A stretch of 64,000 bases of DNA from Paraburkholderia caledonica NBRC 102488 (GCF_000685095.1 NZ_BAYE01000025.1:1-64000); one strand, 5' to 3'. Shown: positions 34,887 to 43,968, counted from the first letter of the stretch. Made by a program: numbers and translations. Notes: a model not told the origin generated them from the sequence alone.

Positions 34887-35020
34887 CGGTTCGAACGAAC
34901 CAGTGCGATGAACTCGCCTGGCTCGACGTCGAAAGACACGTCGTCGAGCACCACGAAATGACCACGCCGGTTCAGATGGAAACCCTTGCCGACGTTGCGC
35001 ACGCTGATTGACGCACTCAT
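34883..35020 (-). pseudogene. ABC ATPase (SsuB-like) 5' fragment
   Basis: From ATG 35020 the frame reads MSASISVRNVGKGFHLNRRG, then VVLDDVSFDVEPGEFIALV, the standard start of a sulfonate/nitrate transporter ATPase, and breaks off just where Walker A should begin, ending RSNR and TGA. The 3' part of the ATPase is absent, and the permease expected in such operons is also missing. The start overlaps the stop of the binding-protein frame (ATGA). It is the left half of a deletion junction. Confidence 0.75.
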
Positions 35021-36081
35021 CCTGCTTGCCTCGCGTTGGCTGGCCGGCGGCTCACTTGCTGGCCACCGACTGGTTGAACGGGTTGAATTCGTTCGAATAG
35101 ACGGCAGCCGGCTTCACCTGCCCCGGGCTTCAGCACGCCATCGCCGACGTACCAGTCGATGTATGTCGTGAAGTCTTCGGCCGAGATCAGACCGCCTTTG
35201 CCGCCCACGCCCGCCGACTTCCAGTAGTTGACGATCGACGTATCCTCGTTGCGATGCCGCCCTTCGACGATCTTTTTGAGTCTCGCAACCACCTCGGCGC
35301 GCGGCGTATTGCGCGCCCATTCGATCGCGCGCGACGTGCCGTCGACGAACTTGCGCACGGTATTCTGGTTCTGCGCGATGAACCTGTCCGTGAACAGGTA
35401 GCTCGCATAGCCGAGGGAGCCGAGCAACTGATAGTCGGTGGTGAGCAGTCTTGCGCCGCCCTCGGCGAGCAGCTTGTCCTTGATGATGTCTTCGAGGAAC
35501 ACGGCATCGAGCTGCTTCTGCCTGAGCAACTGCGCAAGATTCACAGGCGGCGCGGCGACGAATACGACTTTCTCGACTTCCTCCTTCGACAGACCCGACT
35601 TCTGCAGGTACGCGGTCACCAGATATTGCGCGTACGCGCCCGGTGTGTTGACGCCGATCTTGCGTCCGACCAGATCACGGGCACCTTTTACGGGACTGTC
35701 CTGCAAGACGAACAGCCCGCCGTTCGTCTCCTTGTCCGTTCCGACGTAAGAGATCACCGCCTTCACTGGCGCATGTGCGGCCACGAGCTTGACGATCGAG
35801 CCATTGAACGCGCCGCCGAAATCGACATCGCCCGTGACGGCCGCCTGAATGTCCTGCGGACCGCTGATGGTGTTGCCGACCCACTTGAGCCTGATCGGTG
35901 CGAGATAACCGAGATCCTCGGCAAGCTCGGGATACAGCACCTTGCTGGCCCAGCCCTGATAGCGCAGCTCCAGCTTCTCCGGCGTCTGCGCGCGTGCGGG
36001 AATGGTCGCTGCAACTGCGATCACAGTTGCAGCGATAAACGGCGCTATTCGGCGTCCGGCATCAAAGACACGACGCTTCAT
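35017..36081 (-). CDS. Sulfonate-type ABC substrate-binding protein with shifted C-terminal tail
   Basis: The 354-residue product has a Sec signal (residues 1-31, ...ATIPARA) and an SsuA/NMT1-like body: LELRYQGWASKVLYPELAED, GDVDFGGAFNGSIVKLVAAH, DLVGRKIGVNTPGAYAQYLV, LDAVFLEDIIKDKLL. At 35121-35128 a run with one extra G changes the frame after DGVLKPG. The other frame gives QVKPAAVYSNEFNPFNQSVA then SK and stops at 35054-35052, the expected end of such proteins. Thus about 20 native residues are replaced by an unrelated tail. This is a probable recent mutation or sequencing error. It follows the dead dioxygenase gene. Confidence 0.75.
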   Translation of the reverse strand: MKRRVFDAGRRIAPFIAATVIAVAATIPARAQTPEKLELRYQGWASKVLYPELAEDLGYLAPIRLKWVGNTISGPQDIQAAVTGDVDFGGAFNGSIVKLVAAHAPVKAVISYVGTDKETNGGLFVLQDSPVKGARDLVGRKIGVNTPGAYAQYLVTAYLQKSGLSKEEVEKVVFVAAPPVNLAQLLRQKQLDAVFLEDIIKDKLLAEGGARLLTTDYQLLGSLGYASYLFTDRFIAQNQNTVRKFVDGTSRAIEWARNTPRAEVVARLKKIVEGRHRNEDTSIVNYWKSAGVGGKGGLISAEDFTTYIDWYVGDGVLKPGAGEAGCRLFERIQPVQPVGGQQVSRRPANARQAG

Positions 36082-36135
36082 TGAAGAGGTTTCCTGGTGA
36101 AGAGTGCGAGAAGTCCTTTGCGCAACGTATCGCGC

Positions 36136-37069
36136 TCAAAACACGCCATCGTGTTCCAGCGTGATGCGGTGAATGCGCCGGCTCGCCGAGCCATAGTCGC
36201 GCGCCGCATAGTGCTGCACCTGCCGGTTATCCCAGATCGCGGCATCGCCGGCGCGCCACTCAAAACGCGCCTGCACTTCGGGTGTCTTGATCAGATCGTA
36301 GAGATAGTTGAGCAGGCTCTGGCTCGCGGTCTTCGACACGCCGAGCAGATGACTCGTATGCCCTTCGTTGACGAACACGAGCTTGCGGCCGTTCTCAGGA
36401 TGCGTCTTGATGACGGGCACTTCGATAGGCGGATACTTCTGCGCCGCATCGCGCACGCGCGCGAGCCCTGCTTCGACGCTGTCTTCCTGCGTGCCCTCTG
36501 GAATGTCATAGCCGCTTAGCAGTTCGGACAGCGCGCTCTTTTTTGGCGACGCAACGAACGTATCCACGGCCGTCAGTTTTTCGAAGTAGCGTGCCAGATC
36601 GGGATCCAGCAAGTCGTAGACTGCCGCCGACGAGGACCAGATCGTGTCGCCTCCGCCCCCCTTCCGGGATCTCCTGCGCATGGAGGACAGTGGCCTTGGG
36701 CGGCTGATGCTGCCACGATACGTCGACGTGCCAGTTGTCCGTGCCGCCAGAGCGCGTCTTGTCGCTATGAGCGATGACTTCGATTTCCGGAAACCCCGCC
36801 ACCGCAGGCAGATAGATGTTCTTGCGCACGGGATTGCCGAAAATGCGCGCAAGCGAAACATGCTGCTGCGGCGTGAGCGTCTATTCACGAAAAAAGATCA
36901 CACCGTGATCGACAAGCGCCTGACGCAGCGTCTGCCGGTTCGTCTCGCTCAACGGTTGCGACAGATCCACGTTGTCGATCACTGCGCCGTTCAGCGGCTT
37001 GTAGCGGCGTACGTGCAGATCCTGATGCGTGTCAGCCTGAGATTGCGGATGGTCCAGAACAGTGCTCAT
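36136..37069 (-). pseudogene. TauD/TfdA-family dioxygenase, inactivated
   Basis: From ATG 37069 (GGAG upstream) the frame encodes a TauD-like start (YKPLNGAVIDNVDLSQPL ... DHGVIFFRE). It stops at TAG 36883-36881 where a Gln codon (FFREQ in relatives) is expected, then continues in the same frame LTPQQHVSLARIFGNPVRKN ... DNWHVDVSW (iron His and Asp). In a G-run at about 36655-36661 one extra G shifts the frame. The C-terminal part GGDTIWSSSAAVYDLL ... WDNRQVQHYAARDY ... SASRRIHR is in the next frame. Two independent lesions make it a pseudogene. It was the first gene of the operon. Confidence 0.85.
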
Positions 37070-37281
37070 AACGTTCTCCGTCATCGGTTGTCGAGTGACG
37101 GACATCAAAGCATCAATGGTTCACGGCAGACAACGAACGAATTTGCACACACAGTCCAGCGTCTGCATGCGTAGCTTCGTTGAAAAGCTCATTTACGACC
37201 ATACGCACCCTTTCCTATATTGGGAGGTTGCGCCGCCTACAGCCAAATGCCAAACGCGCATAACCTTCGATGAATCGCTTA

Positions 37282-37312
37282 TTGGAGCAACGCGCGCTCT
37301 TCTTTCTATACT
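37282..37312 (+). promoter_or_regulatory. Possible sigma-70 promoter of groESL
   Basis: TTGGAG (37282-37287) and TATACT (37307-37312) resemble -35 and -10 boxes, with a long 19-base spacer. The CIRCE operator begins ten bases downstream, the usual arrangement for HrcA control. The wider 302-base region 37070-37371 between the dead dioxygenase gene and groES holds no gene. Confidence 0.45.
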
Positions 37313-37321
37313 CGATTCCGG

Positions 37322-37348
37322 TCAGCACTCACCAACGACGAGTGCCAA
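37322..37348. promoter_or_regulatory. CIRCE operator (HrcA-binding site)
   Basis: TCAGCACTC, a 9-base spacer and GAGTGCCAA match the CIRCE consensus TTAGCACTC-N9-GAGTGCTAA with one mismatch per arm. It lies 24 bases before the groES ATG. CIRCE sites let the HrcA repressor switch off chaperonin genes until heat shock. Confidence 0.85.
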
Positions 37349-37371
37349 AACTCACACGCGGATATCGAACC

Positions 37372-37662
37372 ATGAGCCTACGTCCTTTGCATGACCGCCT
37401 GATCGTCAAGCGTCTCGACCAGGAAACCAAAACCGCTTCGGGCATCGTGATTCCCGAAAGCGCCGCCGAAAAACCCGATCAGGGCGAAGTGATCGCCATT
37501 GGTCCGGGCAAGCGCGATAGCGACGGCAAGCGCGTCGAACCTGATCTCAAAGTCGGCGAGCGCGTGCTGTTCGGCAAATATGCGGGACAGTCGGTCAAAG
37601 TCGACGGCAACGAACTGCTCGTGCTGCGCGAAGAAGATGTTGTGGCAGTGGTCAATCAATAA
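37372..37662 (+). CDS. groES: Co-chaperonin GroES
   Basis: The 96-residue co-chaperonin caps the GroEL ring. It shows LRPLHDRLIVKRLDQETKTA, SGIVIPESAAEKPDQGEVIA (the mobile loop), VGERVLFGKYAGQSVKVDG and LVLREEDVVAVV. The frame is open from 37270 but ATG 37372 gives the family start. It is 18 bases before groEL. Because it sits in an accessory sulfur locus, it is probably a second groESL copy beside a housekeeping set elsewhere. Confidence 0.95.
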   Translation: MSLRPLHDRLIVKRLDQETKTASGIVIPESAAEKPDQGEVIAIGPGKRDSDGKRVEPDLKVGERVLFGKYAGQSVKVDGNELLVLREEDVVAVVNQ

Positions 37663-37680
37663 GAAACGGAGCGTCAAACC

Positions 37681-39321
37681 ATGGCAGCAAAAGAAATCAT
37701 TTTCAGCGACGTCGCCCGCTCGAAACTCGTCGAAGGCGTCAACATTCTGGCCAACGCGGTCAAGGTCACGCTCGGTCCGAAGGGCCGCAATGTTGTGCTG
37801 GAGCGCAGCTTCGGTTCGCCCATCGTAACCAAGGACGGCGTCTCGGTCGCCAAGGAAATCGAATTGCCGGACCGCGTGCAGAACATCGGCGCGCAGCTCG
37901 TGAAGGAAGTTGCCTCGCGCACCAGCGACGCCGCCGGCGACGGCACCACCACCGCGACCGTGCTCGCGCAAGCCATCGTGCGTGAAGGACAGAAGTACGT
38001 GGCGGCGGGCCTCAATCCACTGGACCTGAAGCGCGGTATCGACAAGGCCGTGATCGCCGCAATCGACGAGCTGAAGAAGATCAGCAGGCCGACCACCACC
38101 AGCAAGGAAATCGCTCAGGTCGCGACGATCTCGGCCAACGGCGAAGAGTCGATCGGCCAGCGGATTGCCGAAGCGATCGACCGCGTCGGCAAGGAAGGCG
38201 TGATCACCGTGGAAGACGGCAAGTCGCTCGACGATGAGCTCGACGTGGTGGAAGGTCTGCAATTCGATCGTGGCTACCTGTCGCCGTATTTCATCAACGA
38301 TCAGGACAAACAGGTCGCCGTGCTCGATAACCCGTTCGTGCTGCTGCACGACAAGAAGGTGTCGAACATCCGCGATCTGCTGCCGGTCCTGGAACAGGTC
38401 GCGAAAGCCGGCCGCCCGCTTCTGATCATCGCGGAAGATGTCGAAGGCGAAGCGCTCGCCACGCTCGTGGTGAACAACATTCGCGGCATTCTGAAAACGG
38501 TCGCGGTCAAGGCGCCTGGCTTCGGCGATCGCCGCAAGGCGCTGCTCGAAGACATCGCGATTCTGACCGGCGGCCAGGTGATCGCCGAAGAAACGGGACT
38601 GTCGCTAGAGAAGGCGACGCTCGCGGAACTCGGTCAGGCCAAGCGGATCGAGGTCGGGAAGGAAAACACCACCGTGATCGACGGCGCGGGCGACAGCAAG
38701 AATATCGAAGCACGCGTGAAGCAGATTCGCACGCAGATCGAGGAAGCCAGCTCGGACTACGACCGCGAGAAACTGCAGGAACGAGTCGCCAAACTGGCGG
38801 GCGGCGTGGCCGTCATCAAGGTGGGCGGCGCGACCGAGATCGAGGTCAAGGAAAAGAAAGACCGTGTCGACGACGCGCTGCATGCGACGCGTGCCGCTGT
38901 CGAGGAAGGCATCGTGCCGGGCGGCGGCGTCGCCTTGATTCGCGTGAAGCAGGCTATCAGTGCGCTCAAGGGCGTGAATGCCGATCAGGATGCGGGCATC
39001 AAGATCGTGCTGCGCGCGCTCGAAGAACCGCTGCGGCAGATCGTGACGAATGCCGGCGAAGAGGCCAGCGTGGTCGTCGCGAAAGTCGCGGAAGGCACGG
39101 GCAATTTCGGCTACAACGCGCAGACCGGCGAGTACGGCGATCTCGTGGAATCGGGCGTGCTCGATCCGACCAAGGTGACGCGCACGGCGCTGCAAAACGC
39201 GGCATCGGTCGCGGGACTGCTGCTCACCACCGACGCCACCGTCCATGAAGCACCGAAGGATGCCCCAGCAGCGGGACAGCCGGGCGGTCCTGGCGCGGGC
39301 GGGCCGGGACTCGATTTCTAG
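37681..39321 (+). CDS. groEL: Chaperonin GroEL
   Basis: The 546-residue ATP-dependent folding chamber subunit shows KLVEGVNILANAVKVTLGPK, the ATP-binding DGTTTATVLAQAI region, VVEGLQFDRGYLSPYFI and NAASVAGLLLTTDATV. The C-terminus is GQPGGPGAGGPGLDF instead of the usual GGM repeats of housekeeping GroEL, which supports a secondary, diverged copy. A terminator follows 63 bases downstream. CIRCE control applies to both genes. Confidence 0.95.
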   Translation: MAAKEIIFSDVARSKLVEGVNILANAVKVTLGPKGRNVVLERSFGSPIVTKDGVSVAKEIELPDRVQNIGAQLVKEVASRTSDAAGDGTTTATVLAQAIVREGQKYVAAGLNPLDLKRGIDKAVIAAIDELKKISRPTTTSKEIAQVATISANGEESIGQRIAEAIDRVGKEGVITVEDGKSLDDELDVVEGLQFDRGYLSPYFINDQDKQVAVLDNPFVLLHDKKVSNIRDLLPVLEQVAKAGRPLLIIAEDVEGEALATLVVNNIRGILKTVAVKAPGFGDRRKALLEDIAILTGGQVIAEETGLSLEKATLAELGQAKRIEVGKENTTVIDGAGDSKNIEARVKQIRTQIEEASSDYDREKLQERVAKLAGGVAVIKVGGATEIEVKEKKDRVDDALHATRAAVEEGIVPGGGVALIRVKQAISALKGVNADQDAGIKIVLRALEEPLRQIVTNAGEEASVVVAKVAEGTGNFGYNAQTGEYGDLVESGVLDPTKVTRTALQNAASVAGLLLTTDATVHEAPKDAPAAGQPGGPGAGGPGLDF

Positions 39322-39384
39322 GTACCCGTACCGTCTGCCGCAAGGCATCGCGCGCTTGCATTGCGCGCGGTTAAACGCAAGCGA

Positions 39385-39428
39385 CACGGGCCGGTATTCG
39401 CTTTATCGCGAGCCGGCCCGTGCCTTTT
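39385..39428 (+). terminator. Intrinsic terminator after groEL
   Basis: CACGGGCCGG (39385-39394) pairs with CCGGCCCGTG (39413-39422), loop 18 bases, followed by CCTTTT. The rest of 39322-39622 contains CGCTATCGCC-type tandem repeats at 39431-39470 and no gene. Confidence 0.8.
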
Positions 39429-39622
39429 CCGCTATCGCCCGCTATCGCCCGCTCTCTCCCGCTCTCACGGCGCCACGTTGCAACACCGCGCCGCGCCGTC
39501 ATCACGACGTCATCGCCGCCATTGCGCGCGACGTGCTTTGGTTGTGAGCTTTTATTGGTTCGTTTGCTACCGCGACCTGGGTACATTCAACGGTCATAAC
39601 GGAACACCGCAAAGGACCTGTC

Positions 39623-40675
39623 ATGCCATTTCTTCGGGGCGCAGCACCAGTGTCGATCATCCAGGCGCCGAGCCGCGCGCGGGCTGCCGTGCGCAGTCTT
39701 GTGCTGGCCGCGGCCGTTGCTGCTTCTGCGCTGACGAGCCTCGCGCCGGGCGTGGCACACGCCGCACCGCCCGCCGAACTGAGGCTCGACTATGCGTACT
39801 ATTCGCCGGAAAGTCTGGTGATCAAGCGCAATGGCTGGCTTGAACAGGAACTGGCGGCGGATCATACGCAAGTGAAATGGGTGCTGAGTCTCGGCAGCAA
39901 CCGTGCGCTCGAATATCTGAATAGCGGCGCGATCGACATCGGCTCGACAGCGGGTCTTGCCGCCGTGCTCGGCAAGGCCAACGGCAATCCGATTCGCGCC
40001 GTCTATGTTTTCTCGCGTCCCGAATGGACCGCGCTCGTCGTCCGCAAGGATTCGCCGATCCGGACAGTCGCCGACCTGAAGGGTAAAAAGATCGCCGCCA
40101 CCAAAGGCACCGATCCCTTTCTGTTCACTCTGCGCGCGCTGCACACCGCCGGACTGTCGCGCGACGACGTCGAGATCGTGAATCTCCAACATCCCGATGG
40201 ACGTGTCGCACTCGCCAACGCCCAGGTGGATGCATGGGCCGGTCTCGATCCACACATGGCCGCCGCGCAAATCGACGACGGCGCACGCCTGCTCTATCGA
40301 AACGTCGACTTCAACACGTGGGGCCTGCTCGACGCGCGCGAAGATTTCATCAGCGCGCATCCGGATACGCTTGCGCACGTCCTGAAGGTTTACGAAAAGG
40401 CGCGCTTGTGGATCGCGGCGCATCCTGAAGAGACCGCGAAAATCATCGCCGAGGAGTCGAAAGTGTCGCTGCCCGTGGCGAAATTGCAGTTGAGCCGCAA
40501 TGACTTCAGCCAGCCGCAACCGGGCGCGAAACAACTCGCCGCGCTCAAGGCCGCCGCACCGATTCTCGCGCAGGAGCAACTGGTCAAACAGGACAAGAAC
40601 CTGAACCAGATCATCGACGCGTTGATCGATGCCAGGCCCGCGCAACCCATCATAGCGGCCGACGCAAGCAAGTAA
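39623..40675 (+). CDS. ssuA: Aliphatic sulfonate ABC substrate-binding protein (SsuA)
   Basis: The 350-residue periplasmic protein has a long signal region (residues 1-48, ...APGVAHA), then the SsuA core: ELRLDYAYYSPESLVIKRNG, VLSLGSNRALEYLNSGAIDI, STAGLAAVLGKANGNPIRAV, DLKGKKIAATKGTDPFLFTL, VDAWAGLDPHMAAAQIDDGA. The first gene of a compact three-gene importer. No sulfonate monooxygenase is in this operon, so the enzyme step depends on the LLM genes elsewhere in the locus. Confidence 0.85.
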   Translation: MPFLRGAAPVSIIQAPSRARAAVRSLVLAAAVAASALTSLAPGVAHAAPPAELRLDYAYYSPESLVIKRNGWLEQELAADHTQVKWVLSLGSNRALEYLNSGAIDIGSTAGLAAVLGKANGNPIRAVYVFSRPEWTALVVRKDSPIRTVADLKGKKIAATKGTDPFLFTLRALHTAGLSRDDVEIVNLQHPDGRVALANAQVDAWAGLDPHMAAAQIDDGARLLYRNVDFNTWGLLDAREDFISAHPDTLAHVLKVYEKARLWIAAHPEETAKIIAEESKVSLPVAKLQLSRNDFSQPQPGAKQLAALKAAAPILAQEQLVKQDKNLNQIIDALIDARPAQPIIAADASK

Positions 40676-40690
40676 GCCGACAAGCCCCCA

Positions 40691-41554
40691 ATGGCCACCG
40701 ACGATTCACTGTTGCTCGACGGCTCGGCATCGACCGCTCGACCGCATGGCGTAGCGCCGCCACGACGCGATTCGCTGAAGGGATGGCGCGTGGCGGGACT
40801 TGCACTGCCGCTGGTTTTTCTGCTGATAGTCGAAGGACTGGTCGGTTTGTCGATATTGCCCGCGCATCTCGTGCCCGCACCCAGCTCGATCGCGCAAACG
40901 CTGTGGCAGATGGGCGGCGCGCGGCTTGGCCGGCACATCGGCGCGAGTTGCCTGCGCGTGTTCTCTGGCTTCGGGATCGGCTCCGCGCTCGCGCTGTTGA
41001 TCGGCGCGGCGATGGGACTGAGCCGGCGCATCGATGCATTGCTCGATCCGGCATGTCAGGCGTTGCGCGCAATTCCGTCGCTTGCGTGGGTGCCGATCCT
41101 GCTGTTGTGGATGGGCATCGACGAAGCGCCGAAAATCACGCTAATCGCGATTGGCGCCTTTTTTCCGGTGCAATTGAGTGTGGTCGCTGGGATTCACGAC
41201 GTCGACCGCGAGCTGATCGAACTCGGTGAGGTCAATCGGCTCAATCAGCGCGCACTGTTCACTCGCATTCTTTTGCCCGCGTCGCTGCCGCAAATCTTCA
41301 CGGGCTTGCGCACCGGACTCAGTCTTGCGTGGATGTTCATGGTAGCGGCCGAACTGATCGCGGCGACTCGCGGCCTTGGCTATCTGCTTAGCGACGGTCG
41401 CGAAACGGGACGCCCCGACATTGTGTTCGGCGCGATCCTGCTGCTCGCGTTGCTTGGCAAGTTGAGCGACAGCGTCGTCAAGTCGATCGAGACGCATGCG
41501 CTGTCGTGGCGCGACTCCGCGGCCGAACGTCAGGCCTCCCGGAAAATGGTGTAG
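40691..41554 (+). CDS. ssuC: Aliphatic sulfonate ABC permease (SsuC)
   Basis: The 287-residue permease has about six membrane segments (VAGLALPLVFLLIVEGLVGL; FGIGSALALLIGAAMGLS and others) and a cytoplasmic coupling loop (ELGEVNRLNQRALFTRILLP) in the usual EAA position. Starts 15 bases after ssuA and ends nine bases before the ssuB ATG. Confidence 0.85.
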   Translation: MATDDSLLLDGSASTARPHGVAPPRRDSLKGWRVAGLALPLVFLLIVEGLVGLSILPAHLVPAPSSIAQTLWQMGGARLGRHIGASCLRVFSGFGIGSALALLIGAAMGLSRRIDALLDPACQALRAIPSLAWVPILLLWMGIDEAPKITLIAIGAFFPVQLSVVAGIHDVDRELIELGEVNRLNQRALFTRILLPASLPQIFTGLRTGLSLAWMFMVAAELIAATRGLGYLLSDGRETGRPDIVFGAILLLALLGKLSDSVVKSIETHALSWRDSAAERQASRKMV

Positions 41555-41563
41555 CACGCGCCC

Positions 41564-42337
41564 ATGTCGACCGTTTCCGTCTCTCTTTCGCGCCCTCTTC
41601 TCGACGTCCGCGCTGTCAGCAAACACTACCACGGCCGCGCGGTGCTCGACCGCGTGCGTTTCGAAATCGGCCGCGGCGAGATCGTCAGCCTCGTCGGTCC
41701 AAGCGGCTGTGGAAAGAGCTCGCTATTGCGCGTGATCGCGGGTCTCGACCGGGACTTCGGCGGCGAAATACAGCTCGATGGCGTAGCGCAACACGGTCCG
41801 TCGGCGCGGCTGGGCGTGGTCTTTCAGGAGCCTCGTCTTCTACCCTGGCTGTCAGTCGCGGACAACGTCGCGTTCGCAGCCGGACCGCGACGCGGCGGCG
41901 ATCCGCGGGTCGCCGAACTGCTCGGCGAGGTCGGCCTCGCCAACGTGCGAAACGCATTGCCCAAACAGCTATCCGGCGGCATGGCACAGCGCGTGGCGCT
42001 GGTCCGCGGGCTTTTTTCCAGACCCGACCTGCTGTTGCTGGACGAGCCGTTCAGCGCTGTCGATGCGATGACCCGCATGCGTCTGCAGGACCTACTGCTG
42101 ACGCTCACACGTTCACACGGCACCGCGGCGCTACTCGTCACGCACGACCTCGATGAAGCGTTCTACCTGTCGGACCGCGTCGTGCTGCTTGCGCCGCCGC
42201 ATGACGCAGCGGCCGGCCGCGTGATGCGCGAGGTCGTCATCGATGCGCCAAGACCGCGCGACCGGCGCGACCTGTCGTTGGCAGAAATGCGAGCGGATTT
42301 GCTGGACGGATTGAATGGGACCGTCGGGCAGCAGTAA
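41564..42337 (+). CDS. ssuB: Aliphatic sulfonate ABC ATPase (SsuB)
   Basis: The 257-residue ATPase has Walker A GPSGCGKSS (45-53), Q-loop VFQEPRLLPWLSV, signature LSGGMAQRVALVRG, Walker B LLLDEPFSAVD and H-loop VTHDLDEAF. QEPRLLPW and the C-terminal PRPRDR are typical of SsuB. It completes an SsuABC importer. Confidence 0.9.
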   Translation: MSTVSVSLSRPLLDVRAVSKHYHGRAVLDRVRFEIGRGEIVSLVGPSGCGKSSLLRVIAGLDRDFGGEIQLDGVAQHGPSARLGVVFQEPRLLPWLSVADNVAFAAGPRRGGDPRVAELLGEVGLANVRNALPKQLSGGMAQRVALVRGLFSRPDLLLLDEPFSAVDAMTRMRLQDLLLTLTRSHGTAALLVTHDLDEAFYLSDRVVLLAPPHDAAAGRVMREVVIDAPRPRDRRDLSLAEMRADLLDGLNGTVGQQ

Positions 42338-42405
42338 GCTCTGCGTGCGGGGGCTGGCGTCGTATCGACTGCGCGTAGCCGATGCCGATGCGCAAACTCA
42401 TAGCA

Positions 42406-43170
42406 TCAAGGCACCGCCACGCCACGTTTTTTACCGCGCACCGTACCGGTTTCGGCTTCCGTTTCCTTTTCCCTATCGACGCCCGTAGCGTGAGCCCGCC
42501 GTTCACGCAACAACACGCAAGACGCGATCCATTGCAGCGCGGAGCACAAAACCAGATACACGATCCCGACGAATGCGAAGATCTGCGCGGGATAAATCAT
42601 CAGGCGGCTGTTGACCTGATTGGCGAGAAACGTGAATTCCGGCACGCCGACGATATACGCGAGCGACGTGTCCTTGACCAGCGACACCCACTGATTCACG
42701 AATGACGGCAGCATGATGCGCACCGCCTGCGGCAGCACCACGTGACGCAATGCCTGCCAGCGCGTGAGCCCGAGCGACAGCGCCGCCTGCTGCTGGCCCC
42801 CGCCGACCGACACGATCCCCGCATGCACCGCATGCGACAGATACGCGCCGCCGATCAGCGACAGCGCGCAGACCACCGCGACGAGACCCGGCACGTCGAT
42901 ATGCAGCAGCATCGGCATCAGGAAGAAGGTCCAAAAGATGAGCATCAGCACCGGAATTGCGCGGAAAAACGCGACGATTCCGAGCAGCAGCAGATGTGCG
43001 CCGCCGCGTGTCAGCGAGAGCGCCACGCCGCCCGCCAACCCCACGACGGCGGACAGCAACGCCGACACCACCGAGAGCACGACCGTCAGCGCCGCGCCGC
43101 CCAGCGGCCCGTTGGGAAACGCACCGAGCAGCAGATAGCGCAGCGTCGGCAGCGACTCGAGCGCGGTCAT
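42406..43170 (-). CDS. Amino-acid-type ABC permease (GltK/HisM-like)
   Basis: The 254-residue permease of the polar-amino-acid family shows GAALTVVLSVVSALLSAVVG, FFRAIPVLMLIFWTFFLMPM and the EAA-type loop AALSLGLTRWQALRHVVLPQ. The open frame extends to 43824, overlapping the next permease in another frame, but ATG 43170, overlapping that gene's stop (ATGA), is the natural start. The last 25 residues are a charged tail (EKETEAETGTVRGKKRG). Partner of the permease at 43167. Confidence 0.85.
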   Translation of the reverse strand: MTALESLPTLRYLLLGAFPNGPLGGAALTVVLSVVSALLSAVVGLAGGVALSLTRGGAHLLLLGIVAFFRAIPVLMLIFWTFFLMPMLLHIDVPGLVAVVCALSLIGGAYLSHAVHAGIVSVGGGQQQAALSLGLTRWQALRHVVLPQAVRIMLPSFVNQWVSLVKDTSLAYIVGVPEFTFLANQVNSRLMIYPAQIFAFVGIVYLVLCSALQWIASCVLLRERRAHATGVDREKETEAETGTVRGKKRGVAVP

Positions 43171-43907
43171 GTTCGCCCCCGTTGCAGCGCGCGTACGCCC
43201 GTGTGCTGCCAGATCACGAGAGCCGTTTCGATTAGCGCGATGGTGCCGACATACAGCAGTGTTGCGGTGCCGAACGCCTGAAAAGTCCGGAAGCTTTCCG
43301 TGTCGACCTGACGGGACGCATAAGACAACTCGGCGACGCCGATCGCCATCGTCAGCGAGGAGTTCTTCACGATATTCATGTATTGCCCCGCGAGCGGCGG
43401 CGTGGCGATCCACAACGCTTGCGGCAACACCACGTGCCGCAAGGTCGCATAACGCGTCATGCCCAATGCCGCGCTCGCTTGATATTGCGCGATGCCCACG
43501 CCGCGGATTCCGGCGCGAAACTCCTCGGCGATAAACGCAGTGCTGTAGCACGTCAGCCCGAGCCAGCCGGCGAACAGTTCGAAGCTCGGCCAGTGCAGCG
43601 CAAACGGCCCGGCGCTCAAGACATGCGGCGTGTTCAGCCATGTCATCCACGCGGAAGGCAGCAGCGTGGCCGCGCCGAAGTACCAGAACAACAATTGGAC
43701 CAGGAGCGGAGAATTGCGAAACACGAGGACGTAGAGCTTCGCCGCCGCGGCGACCGCGCGATGTTGCGCGATGCGGCCCATTGCCAGCGCGAATCCAAGC
43801 AGGGTCGCACACAAGCTCACGCACGCCGAAAGGACCAGCGTGATCAGAAAGCCGTGGGCGAGCCAGCCGAGATAGCGCGGGTCCAGCCAGAAGTTCATCA
43901 AATGCAT
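43167..43907 (-). CDS. Amino-acid-type ABC permease (GltJ/HisQ-like)
   Basis: The 246-residue permease shows GFLITLVLSACVSLCATLLG, FRNSPLLVQLLFWYFGAATL, EEFRAGIRGVGIAQYQASAA and LGMTRYATLRHVVLPQAL. These are the family's FRGTPLLVQ-type and EAA motifs. With the second permease it forms the membrane channel for the binding protein at 43998. No ATPase gene is adjacent. Confidence 0.85.
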   Translation of the reverse strand: MHLMNFWLDPRYLGWLAHGFLITLVLSACVSLCATLLGFALAMGRIAQHRAVAAAAKLYVLVFRNSPLLVQLLFWYFGAATLLPSAWMTWLNTPHVLSAGPFALHWPSFELFAGWLGLTCYSTAFIAEEFRAGIRGVGIAQYQASAALGMTRYATLRHVVLPQALWIATPPLAGQYMNIVKNSSLTMAIGVAELSYASRQVDTESFRTFQAFGTATLLYVGTIALIETALVIWQHTGVRALQRGRT

Positions 43908-43939
43908 TCAGAGAAAACGCGGTCCTGTATCAGCAACAA

Positions 43940-43968
43940 GGCCCGGTCACGGGTTTCGTGATCGGGCC
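43940..43968 (-). terminator. Intra-operon hairpin between binding protein and permease genes
   Basis: GGCCCGGTCACG (43940-43951) pairs with CGTGATCGGGCC (43957-43968) with one wobble pair and a five-base loop. There is no T-run. Such hairpins commonly protect the binding-protein mRNA and lower permease expression. Confidence 0.5.

Noticed and set aside
39431..39470. CGCTATCGCC tandem repeats as a replication origin or CRISPR
   Set aside because: Only a few imperfect 10-base units after the groEL terminator, with no origin protein or cas gene.
42406..43824. 472-codon frame read as one permease
   Set aside because: The first 218 codons overlap another permease in a different frame and have no membrane helices. 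The ATG at 43170 with an ATGA overlap explains the data.
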